DNA of 64,000 nucleotides, from the NCBI GenBank assembly GCA_943737045.1, contig CALSFV010000276.1, forward strand, positions 434,001 to 498,000. Reading direction: 5' to 3'. Numbering within the stretch: the first letter of the stretch is position 1; every line of letters starts with the position of its first letter. The stretch is from Parapristionchus giblindavisi. Its lineage: Eukaryota; Nematoda; Chromadorea; Rhabditida; Diplogasteridae. Below, piece after piece: positions 14,896 through 21,574 of this stretch. Under the pieces are notes generated by a model. It was given only the letters and a program-made list of their open reading frames with translations. It had not been told where the DNA came from and did no database searches. Made by a program: the position numbers and the translations under genes.

Positions 14896-15574
14896 TCAGG
14901 TTGAAGTATATTATATAAAACATGCGTCCGTACTCTAGATAACTAAGTAACATGCTAAGTTAAGGCCCGCTGTTTCGGCCAGGGGTTCTAGACAGCGGAA
15001 CCCTACTCAGTGGTGTTGGCCATCTTCAGTAGAACCACCACTGAGTATTGTTATCAAAATTATTGTATAATAGTTAGAGTATGTATCTAATACATACTCA
15101 TCTCAACTAATCAACAAATGACATGCACGAAAATAAAAGAATGATCATGTACAGAATCAAAATATCATGCACAATAAAATAAAATCAATATCAAAAGTAA
15201 TGACAATGTCACGAAACTATGAACATGCATGTTTTAAATATAGGGTAAGTTTTAGACTACAAATAAAGTTTATGAAACTCACAAATCCTATCCTCCTCCC
15301 ATTCACAAAGTATCCGTAGTTGAGAGTAGAGGCGTCGTAGAAGGAGTATAGACATCACACACATCACACAGAAGCAGAGGTAGAGCCATTGTATAAGAAG
15401 AGGTAGAGACGGAAGGGTGAACACGACCAAGAATAGCGGAGTGAGAGTGAGAAAGATGATGATGATAATAGAGAGGATGGAAGGGAAGGTAGATCAAAGC
15501 GCCTGTCTCACTCTATTGATTAGTAGCCGTGTGCAATGATCATTGATCAAAGTGATATGTCTCAATACTAATCT
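14896..15574 (-). other. 3' untranslated tail of the Penelope-like element
   Basis: This 679-bp stretch between the stop codon and the satellite holds no convincing gene. The part near the stop (15300-15520) is purine-rich on the plus strand, so CT-rich in the element transcript. A dense set of crossing inverted repeats (14938-15055) lies close to the distal end. A 64-codon minus-strand frame at 15303-15497 is compositionally biased (Ser, His, Leu, Thr) and resembles nothing I know. Assignment to the element rests on position; nothing else marks its boundary except the abrupt change to satellite at 14895. Confidence 0.65.
14938..15055. other. Dense set of crossing inverted repeats, predicted pseudoknotted structure
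   Basis: Five complementary pairs lie within 118 bp. The outer pair is GATAAC (14938-14943) with GTTATC (15050-15055). The others are CCGCTGT (14967-14973) with ACAGCGG (14992-14998), GGGTTC (14983-14988) with GAACCC (14998-15003), a perfect 12-bp pair TACTCAGTGGTG (15004-15015) with CACCACTGAGTA (15036-15047), and GGCCA (14977-14981) with TGGCC (15017-15021). The second and third pairs cross, and the last pair reaches into the loop of the 12-bp hairpin, so the set implies pseudoknots. It sits near the 3' end of the retroelement RNA. Penelope-like elements are known to carry hammerhead ribozymes, but I could not complete a hammerhead core here. Function is unknown. Confidence 0.6.
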
Positions 15575-18085
15575 CTACAATATCGATTGATTCAAACATT
15601 GAGTGCATATTCCAGCATTGTTAGTACCATACTTTATGGAAATATAAGGATTACTATTTAGAGTTCTGAATATTCTTCTATGTATCATCTCTTTCGGGTA
15701 ATCAATAGAAATAAAATATTTAACCATTGATTTTACTCTTATTTCGAAATCGGTTAATTTTGAACAATTTCTGAACGTCCGTATAATTTCCCCATGAAGG
15801 GTATTCAAGCCCATTCTAATTGGTGAATTTGATTTGTAGTGAGGATATCTGATAACGTTAAACTGATAGTCATCTGTTTTGTTGTACAATGTAGTATTTA
15901 CTTTACCGTCTATCATTATATTGATTTGAAGGTCTAAGAATGCACATTCGTTATTTCTTTCATTTGTTCTTTCGAGTGTTAGTGAGTCGTGATACATTTC
16001 TTTAGTAATTTCAATGAAGTCCATAGTTTTGTCTGATATATGGAATAGATCATCTATATATCTATATGTTTTATTAAGTGAGAATGCTAGAGGATGACCA
16101 TTTTTAATTTTATCATAGACGTATTGATATTCCATTACTGCTAAAGTCAAATCAGCTATTTGTGGTGAAGCATTATTTCCTTGAGGTATTCCTTTCTCTT
16201 GTTTGTAATATGTTCCACCATAAAAAGCATAACTGTTTTCAAGAATATATTCAAGCATAAGCTTCACATCGTTTTTGTGATAAGTAATGCCCTTCGAAAT
16301 CTTGTTTGTTTTATCATAACGAACGTAGTTACCTTGTATGTTTATAAATTCGGAGTGGGCATTCTTAAACAATAGGTCTACAAGATAGAAAATCTTTTCT
16401 TTGACAATTTTATGTGGTAAATTTGTGAAAAGCGAAGCAAAATCTGCACAGAAAATTTTATTGTTTTGGCCATGACAAGTATTCAATCCATTTATGACTT
16501 TGAATGTATTTTGAATTGAGAAATAACAATTAGTACCATTCCGCCCAGATCTTATGTTACAGTACCTTCTGAAGTGGTTTTGCAGGAATTTTAAAATTTT
16601 TTGAAGTTGAACAGAAACTGGTTTAAGACTGCTGTTATGTGCTCCTGTAATGAATCTGAATTTTATTGGCGTTTTGTGCATTTTGGGAATACCATAAATA
16701 CGTGGTAATGAACAGTCCAGGTTTCTTGTAAGTGACATGCTAAGTGTAAATTTCAAATGATCTTTGATCTTTGATTCATAGTCTAAGTCATCAATAGGTT
16801 TATATGTTCGTTCTCCTGTATGGTTTGTGTTCATTTCCTTTTCCATAAATATCAAGTATAGTTTTTTACAGGTGAAGGCATAATTCCCAGACGCTTTATC
16901 AATCGTTGTAATTATGAAATCTTTCTTAAGTTTTTCCAATTCTTTCCTGTATCTGTTTATATTCCGAGCGTCACGATTTATATCGATTTTGTTTAGCTTT
17001 CTTTCAATTACTGGAATAATATAGTTCACAATATTTTCTGTTGTGTCTGTCGTTAAAGATTGTGGCTTTTTATTCTTTTTTGTGAGTTTCGTAACTGTAT
17101 CTTTGATAGATTCCTTTAAAGTATTTATTATATTATGAATATCACAGAATGGTTGCAATCTATATTTTGTACCTTTATCAAAGATTGATGCCAGTTCCTT
17201 ATTTCTGATAATTCCAGTTTCTCCTGTACAGACATGTCCGTAATGATTATTTATGTAATTAGGATAATTGGAACAAGAACATGGTGAATTGAGTATGTAT
17301 GATATATCATTCTCTGTTAAATTCTTCAAAAACTTTCCATAATTGCAAATTAATGATGAAACTGGAGAATTCAATGAATATGTTATGCAAAGTTTCGGGT
17401 TTTCTATATCACTTATATTTCGAAAATAGTCTTTAATCACTTTTGTATTGAACATTTGATGTAATGATATGTTGTCGATAAACTTTCCAAAGTATGGCAG
17501 TTTGATTAGGATATCGTTTTTAGACGTACATTTGTCATTACTTCTATAGTATTTCCAATAATGAGGACATATTATACTAAATACTTTATATCGAGTTTTT
17601 AACGAGAGTAAATTAAATTCATTTGTGGCTGTATATACTTCCAATTTTCTGAGTGTGTGATGTGAAAACTGTCTGCCATATATAAATAATGATCTAGTCT
17701 CGAGATTACTAATATCATTAATGATATCCTCAACGGGCACTGTAGATTTGTATTTCGGCCTTCGTCGTTTTTTATTTCTATTTCCTCTATCTCTTTTGAA
17801 AGATTGAATAGGAATAGTATAAAATGGATGTGACTTTTTACATAGAGGATTGATATCTTCAGATATGCAACCGAAATTAAGTATTTGATCATTCAGACCA
17901 AGAGGATATGCTGAATTAAGTGACTTAATCCATAAAACTTCTTTCTCTCGTAGTTCATCTTTATTTCTTCCGTGGTCTAAAATATCAATGGAGAAGGATT
18001 CTCGAGTATGACCGTTTTCTTTGAAGTGCTTGCTTAAGAAAGTATTTAGTTTATTTCCAGAAAATGATGTTCTATGCTGACTCAT
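15575..18085 (-). CDS. Penelope-like element protein: GIY-YIG endonuclease plus reverse transcriptase (5'-truncated)
   Basis: The 836-residue frame has no internal stop. It would nick target DNA with a GIY-YIG nuclease and copy its own RNA by target-primed reverse transcription. The first Met is not the true start: in-frame codons upstream (18086-18166) encode CDIC followed by YVGET, the zinc-knuckle cysteines and the YVG half of the nuclease. Inside the frame the nuclease continues with His20 and His26, the probable catalytic Glu49 three residues before Trp52, and GLN at 63-65. A basic stretch lies near 105-113 (KKRRRPKYK). Reverse transcriptase motifs follow: DKASGNYA near 396-403, YGIPKMHK 464-471, DFASLFTNLPH with catalytic Asp548, GIPQGNNASPQ 632-642, RYIDD 675-679 with Asp678 and Asp679, and FLDL 716-719. 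There is no C-terminal GIY-YIG, unlike canonical Penelope; the protein ends soon after the thumb region. The intact triad and frame suggest a young copy, but the truncated nuclease makes it unlikely to be autonomous. Confidence 0.93.
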   Translation of the reverse strand: MSQHRTSFSGNKLNTFLSKHFKENGHTRESFSIDILDHGRNKDELREKEVLWIKSLNSAYPLGLNDQILNFGCISEDINPLCKKSHPFYTIPIQSFKRDRGNRNKKRRRPKYKSTVPVEDIINDISNLETRSLFIYGRQFSHHTLRKLEVYTATNEFNLLSLKTRYKVFSIICPHYWKYYRSNDKCTSKNDILIKLPYFGKFIDNISLHQMFNTKVIKDYFRNISDIENPKLCITYSLNSPVSSLICNYGKFLKNLTENDISYILNSPCSCSNYPNYINNHYGHVCTGETGIIRNKELASIFDKGTKYRLQPFCDIHNIINTLKESIKDTVTKLTKKNKKPQSLTTDTTENIVNYIIPVIERKLNKIDINRDARNINRYRKELEKLKKDFIITTIDKASGNYAFTCKKLYLIFMEKEMNTNHTGERTYKPIDDLDYESKIKDHLKFTLSMSLTRNLDCSLPRIYGIPKMHKTPIKFRFITGAHNSSLKPVSVQLQKILKFLQNHFRRYCNIRSGRNGTNCYFSIQNTFKVINGLNTCHGQNNKIFCADFASLFTNLPHKIVKEKIFYLVDLLFKNAHSEFINIQGNYVRYDKTNKISKGITYHKNDVKLMLEYILENSYAFYGGTYYKQEKGIPQGNNASPQIADLTLAVMEYQYVYDKIKNGHPLAFSLNKTYRYIDDLFHISDKTMDFIEITKEMYHDSLTLERTNERNNECAFLDLQINIMIDGKVNTTLYNKTDDYQFNVIRYPHYKSNSPIRMGLNTLHGEIIRTFRNCSKLTDFEIRVKSMVKYFISIDYPKEMIHRRIFRTLNSNPYISIKYGTNNAGICTQCLNQSIL

Positions 18086-18240
18086 ACGGTCTTTAACCGT
18101 CTGAGTGGTTTCTCCAACATATTGTTTTTGACAAATATCACAAGTTATATTTGTATGTAATATTAATTACGAATCGTTAGTAAATATTGATTTTATACTG
18201 TTATTCATTTACTGTGATAGCGAATTGACCTTTTTGCTCT

Positions 18241-18390
18241 AGCCCTCCGTACACACAAAGAATGTTTACTGAAATTTTCTATGGATTCCCTTGCTAAGGC
18301 ATCCACAGGGAAAAATTTCCCATGGTAGCTTGATTGCATGGAATAAAGAAAATGATATCAATGGAAAGTGATAAAACTGTACGAAGGGCT
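18241..18390 (+). other. Hairpin 1, left copy (conserved-tip foldback)
   Basis: The 12-base outer arms AGCCCTCCGTAC (18241-18252) and GTACGAAGGGCT (18379-18390) pair with one mismatch. Inside them TTTTCT pairs with AGAAAA and ATTCC with GGAAT. The tip at 18298-18330 has the shared pattern GGC-ATCC-AC-A-GGGAAA-loop-TTTCCC-AT-GGT-A-GCT. The G of GGC faces the T of GCT, a wobble pair in RNA. It lies in the long inferred intron upstream of the 64-bp exon-like block. I do not recognise the family. Confidence 0.6.
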
Positions 18391-18425
18391 GCTGTAAAGA
18401 TACATATTATCTATCACATTAAATA

Positions 18426-18427
<2 letters not shown>

Positions 18428-18478
<51 letters not shown>
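18428..18478. repeat. (TA)n microsatellite, left copy, about 51 nt
   Basis: Uninterrupted AT dinucleotide run. The counterpart at 55057-55115 is about 59 nt; this difference explains the 8-bp length difference between the inverted copies. Confidence 0.97.
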
Positions 18479-18482
<4 letters not shown>

Positions 18483-18508
18483 TATTGATTTATATATCAC
18501 AAAATGAA

Positions 18509-18557
18509 ATTGATACGGCATCCACCGGGAATATTTCCCATGGTCGCCTAACTCAAT
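18509..18557 (+). other. Hairpin 2, left copy (conserved-tip foldback)
   Basis: ATTGA (18509-18513) pairs with TCAAT (18553-18557), enclosing the tip at 18517-18548: GGC-ATCC-ACC-GGGAA-loop-TTCCC-AT-GGT-C-GCC. Relative to hairpin 3, the closing pair is GGC/GCC instead of AGC/GCT, a compensatory change. Weaker AT-rich complementarity continues outward. Confidence 0.6.
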
Positions 18558-18694
18558 GAAATTAGTTAAATAAATGTTTAATTAAATATAATCAATGAAA
18601 TACTAACAAAACCTTCAACGATGATGATCTACGGTTTAAAAATTTTCCATTATATTTTTAATATTATCTACGAAGCTCAACAGTGCATACATAC

Positions 18695-18779
18695 TCCCTC
18701 TCCCTCTTCCTGTCCCTCTCCCTCTCCCTCTTCTTTTCCATCCCTTTCTCCCCCATCTCCTCTCCTCTCCCTCTCTCTA
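18695..18779. repeat. CT-rich polypyrimidine tract, left copy
   Basis: Imperfect CCCTCT/CTCTCC repeats on the plus strand, upstream of TACTAAC (18807-18813) and the acceptor AG at 18818-18819, so it could act as a polypyrimidine tract for the next exon-like block. Short Ser/Pro-rich frames through it are compositional artefacts. Confidence 0.8.
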
Positions 18780-18960
18780 TGTCTTCCCCAATTCTCTCTT
18801 TGTTGTTACTAACAAATAGGTACAGTAGTAGCCCGCGCATCATCTCCTCTGCCCATCAAGACTCGTCTTTTCATTGAGCAAAGGTACGAATATATACGTT
18901 GTCGCTGTTTTAGTTTTATTTCATATAATTTCAGGATCACAGTGAATCGTCATCTCGATA

Positions 18961-19087
18961 AAGATGATCTCCCATTCTACTATATTTTGTTACTATTCAT
19001 TGATATAGCATCCACCGGGATGAAGTCCCATGGTAGCTTTACTCAATGAAATAGTACGAAATATCAGTAGTTGGTGGATCATCTCTT
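18961..19087 (+). other. Hairpin 3, left copy (longest conserved-tip foldback)
   Basis: The 127-nt foldback has arms AAGATGATC (from 18961) with GATCATCTCTT (19077-19087), then CTACTATATTT with AAATATCAGTAG, ACTATT with AAATAGT, and TTCATTGA with TCAATGAA, broken only by single-base bulges. The tip at 19007-19038 is AGC-ATCC-ACC-GGGA-TGAAG-TCCC-AT-GGT-A-GCT. It lies inside the 182-bp exon-like block. Long near-complete pairing with a tip shared by two neighbours argues for selection on structure or for a foldback element family. Confidence 0.65.
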
Positions 19088-19375
19088 GTGAACAATAGTC
19101 AACTCAATTGAATAAGGTAAGAATGTCTACGTTGCTACTGTTCTAGTTTAATTTCATGTAATTTCAGGATCCTTATGATGACGGTGTCGTCCGCAGCTAT
19201 CGATAATAGTTCATTCATTGATCAAAGGTATGAATTTAAGAGTTTGCATTGTTCTAATTTTATTTAATTTAATTTAAGGATCTTTGACGTGCACTACCTA
19301 CGATGCGTCTCGGCAATTAAATATTAATGATTGAAGAATTAAAGGTACAGTAATTATTGACCATCAATATTTTTC

Positions 19376-19406
19376 ATTTTATTTATTTATTTATTTATTT
19401 ATTTAT
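19376..19406. repeat. (TTTA)n microsatellite, left copy
   Basis: Run of TTTA units inside the 80-bp inferred intron; the counterpart on the right is at about 54129-54159. Confidence 0.9.
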
Positions 19407-19961
19407 AATTATTTAAATTTTTAGGTTCGTTCGTATGATGGTTCAAGGACAACGATAGAGGAATGGAAGATGAACCAACAAAAATGATTGGATGGATCTT
19501 TATGATGGATGGATGGATGGAAATGATTATTGAAGTATCCATTATTGTTATTGAATTCATCGATTATTCCGTTTATCATTGTTTTGTGTTAACGAAATTC
19601 TCATAGCTATTGTTGAATCCCCTTTTCCTTTCTTTTCTCTTTTCCTTTTCATATCACCCTTTTCCGGCTATCTTTATTGAGCTTCATATCATTCGAAACA
19701 TTTTCATAACGTTCAATTTTTTTTCTTTTCAAAATTCTCCATTTAGTTCTTTCATCTAATTAATTTTCATTTCCTCTATTTACTGCATTTTGTTAATCAC
19801 TTTTATTCATTATCCCATGATTCCAATTCAGTCTCTCATCTATCATTTTTGTGCCACTTCCCTGTTTGATCTATTTTCGCTATCATCTCGACTACAAATA
19901 AAGGCCTTCCTATCTCAAATATCGATTGACTCAGAGAGGGGGGACATATTTTTAGGGTCGA

Positions 19962-19978
19962 CCTATTTGGTACGGCGG
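19962..19978 (-). repeat. TIR of the left element copy
   Basis: CCTATTTGGTACGGCGG, identical to the right element's 3' TIR and the reverse complement of its 5' TIR. It is followed directly by reverse satellite beginning CAGATTACAG. Confidence 0.9.
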
Positions 19979-21562
19979 CAGATTACAGTTTGACATGAAC
20001 TGAAGTGTAGATTATTCAGAATTTTTTGCTCTTTCACGTGGTATATGCTACGATATGCTACGATAAAGCATTGACGTGTCACGAATTCTTTATTGCCAAA
20101 AATGCATAATTCAATTTTGGTAATTCGGCTGAAGTGGCCGTTGTTCAACATGGGAACGTGCAAAATACTCAGAATTTTTTGCTCTTTCGTTTGGTATATG
20201 ACACGCTGGGTCTAGCAGAAAATTTTTCATGTCAGGTAATCTTTTGGTCTTATCAGAGTGAAAGCTACTTTGGTACTTTGGGCATTGTGGAATCAACACC
20301 AGATTACAGTTTGACATGAACTGAAGTGTAGATTATTCAGAATTTTTTGCTCTTTCACGTGGTATATGCTACGATATGCTACGATAAAGCATTGACGTGT
20401 CACGAATTCTTTATTGCCAAAAATGCATAATTCAATTTTGTTAATTCGGCTGCAGTGGCCGTTGTTCAACATGGGAACGTGCAAAATACTCAGAATTTTT
20501 TGCTCTTTCGTTTAGTATATGACACGCTGGGTCTAGCAGAAAATGTTTCATGTCAGGTAATCTTTTGGTCTTATCAGAGTGAAAGCTACTTTGGTACTTT
20601 GGGCATTGTGGAATCAACACCAGATTACAGTTTGACATGAACTGAAGTGTAGATTATTCAGAATTTTTTGCTCTTTCACGTGGTATATGCTACGATATGC
20701 TACGATAAAGCATTGACGTGTCACGAATTCTTTATTGCCAAAAATGCATAATTCAATTTTGTTAATTCGGCTGCAGTGGCCGTTGTTCAACATGGGAACG
20801 TGCAAAATACTCAGAATGTTTTGCTCTTTCGTTTGGTATATAACACGCTGGGTCTAGCAGAAAATTTTTCATGTCAGGTAATCTTTTGGTCTTATCAGAG
20901 TGAAAGCTACTTTGGTACTTTGGGCATTGTGGAATCAAAACCAGATTACAGTTTGACATGAACTGAAGTGTAGATTATTCAGAATTTTTTGCTCTTTCAC
21001 GTGGTATATGCTACGATATGCTACGATAAAGCATTGACGTGTCACGAATTCTTTATTGCCAAAAATGCATAATTCAATTTTGTTAATTCGGCTGCAGTGG
21101 CCGTTGTTCAACATGGGAACGTGCAAAATACTCAGAATGTTTTGCTCTTTCGTTTGGTATATAACACGCTGGGTCTAGCAGAAAATTTTTCATGTCAGGT
21201 AATCTTTTGGTCTTATCAGAGTGAAAGCTACTTTGGTACTTTGGGCATTGTGGAATCAACACCAGATTACAGTTTGACATGAACTGAAGTGTAGATTATT
21301 CAGAATTTTTTGCTCTTTCACGTGGTATATGCTACGATATGCTACGATAAAGCATTGACGTGTCACGAATTCTTTATTGCCAAAAATGCATAATTCAATT
21401 TTGTTAATTCGGCTGCAGTGGCCGTTGTTCAACATGGGAACGTGCAAAATACTCAGAATTTTTTGCTCTTTCGTTTGGTATATGACACGCTGGGTCTAGC
21501 AGAAAATTTTTCATGTCAGGTAATCTTTTGGTCTTATCAGAGTGAAAGCTACTTTGGTACTT
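19979..21562 (-). repeat. Satellite array 2: 321-bp monomer, reverse, about 5 copies
   Basis: Same monomer as the other arrays but inverted. The monomer next to the element carries the same variants (TTCAGCCGAATTACC) as the monomer next to the right element copy; from about 450 bp onwards the variants differ between the two sides. The array ends at a head-to-head junction after ...GGTACTT. Confidence 0.97.
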
Positions 21563-21574
21563 GTCATATACCAA
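21476..21574. other. Satellite orientation switch: palindrome centre
   Basis: Reverse satellite reads to ...GGTACTT at 21562 and forward satellite begins at TGTCATATACC, sharing one T. Because the forward side restarts near the complementary position, 21476-21487 (TTGGTATATGACA region) and 21562-21573 are complementary around a spacer of about 75 bp, and the flanking monomers can extend the foldback for up to about 1.5 kb. The junction destroys the usual ORF pattern and creates mirror-image 75-residue frames on both strands. Confidence 0.9.

Larger units (their letters stand above)
14896..18166 (-). mobile_element. Penelope-like retroelement, 5'-truncated, N-terminal GIY-YIG type
   Basis: This is a minus-strand retroelement made of one long frame (stop at 15575) and a roughly 680-bp 3' tail that joins satellite at 14895/14896. 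Its 5' end is lost: the open frame extends upstream of its first Met for 27 codons, to a stop at 18167-18169. At about 18147 the sequence becomes shared with the inverted copy of the TIR element, so the break lies between about 18147 and 18166. No pLTR duplication or target-site duplication is visible. The N-terminal nuclease order matches the clade described as Naiad/Chlamys-like (established knowledge); placement within that clade is inference. The 3' side sits in forward satellite, whereas beyond the 5' side the next satellite is reverse, so the element spans a rearrangement. Confidence 0.88.
18820..19902 (+). other. Candidate spliced micro-exon unit, left copy (3' part)
   Basis: Five exon-like blocks are visible with GT..AG boundaries: 18820-18883 (64 bp), 18935-19116 (182 bp, containing hairpin 3), 19168-19227 (60 bp), 19279-19344 (66 bp) and a last block from 19425. 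The first three introns, 18884-18934, 19117-19167 and 19228-19278, are each exactly 51 bp and clearly related (GTANGAAT start, TTTCAG or TTTAAG end); the fourth, 19345-19424, is 80 bp because of a TTTA repeat. Three blocks begin with GATC and all end in AAG. AATAAA lies at 19897-19902. Joined exons contain stops in all frames; the longest Met-started frame in the last block is 47 codons (19463-19606). Probably a spliced non-coding RNA or degraded gene; transcription is untested. The 5' exons are missing from this copy. Confidence 0.5.
18147..19978 (-). mobile_element. Left inverted partial copy of the TIR element (1,832 bp)
   Basis: This segment is the reverse complement of 53557-55396. The differences I saw are an 8-bp length difference in the TA repeat and one substitution in the tract before the acceptor near 19418 (counterpart near 54117). 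Its TIR end, CCTATTTGGTACGGCGG at 19962-19978, abuts reverse-orientation satellite at exactly the base where the right copy abuts forward satellite. The other end is cut at 18147, where the retroelement begins; the remaining 1.43 kb of the full element and its second TIR are missing. It is therefore a truncated inverted duplicate of the right copy together with flanking satellite, not an independent insertion (inference). Confidence 0.9.

Noticed and set aside
14938..15055. Hammerhead ribozyme on the minus strand (CTGAAGA ... GAAAC)
   Set aside because: Core-like words are present, but stem II needs a bulge at its base and stem III pairs over only about three bases; the long 12-bp hairpin is a better explanation. 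Kept only as an unexplained structure.
15303..15497. 64-residue ORF in the retroelement tail
   Set aside because: Low-complexity Ser/His/Thr/Leu composition in a purine/pyrimidine-biased stretch; nothing supports translation.
16181..16375. Plus-strand 64-residue ORF inside the reverse transcriptase
   Set aside because: Antisense shadow of the conserved RT region.
18147..18166. Retroelement inserted into the middle of the TIR element
   Set aside because: The rest of the TIR element should reappear on the other side of the retroelement, but satellite follows instead, so this is a rearrangement junction rather than a simple insertion.
18621..18877. Ser/Pro-rich ORFs in the CT tract (mirrored at 54658-54914)
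   Set aside because: They are explained entirely by the CCCTCT repeat and change composition in each frame.
19463..19606. 47-codon Met-started ORF in the last exon-like block (mirror 53929-54072)
   Set aside because: It includes a GATGGATGG simple repeat and has no recognisable domain; noted within the transcription unit but not called as a gene.
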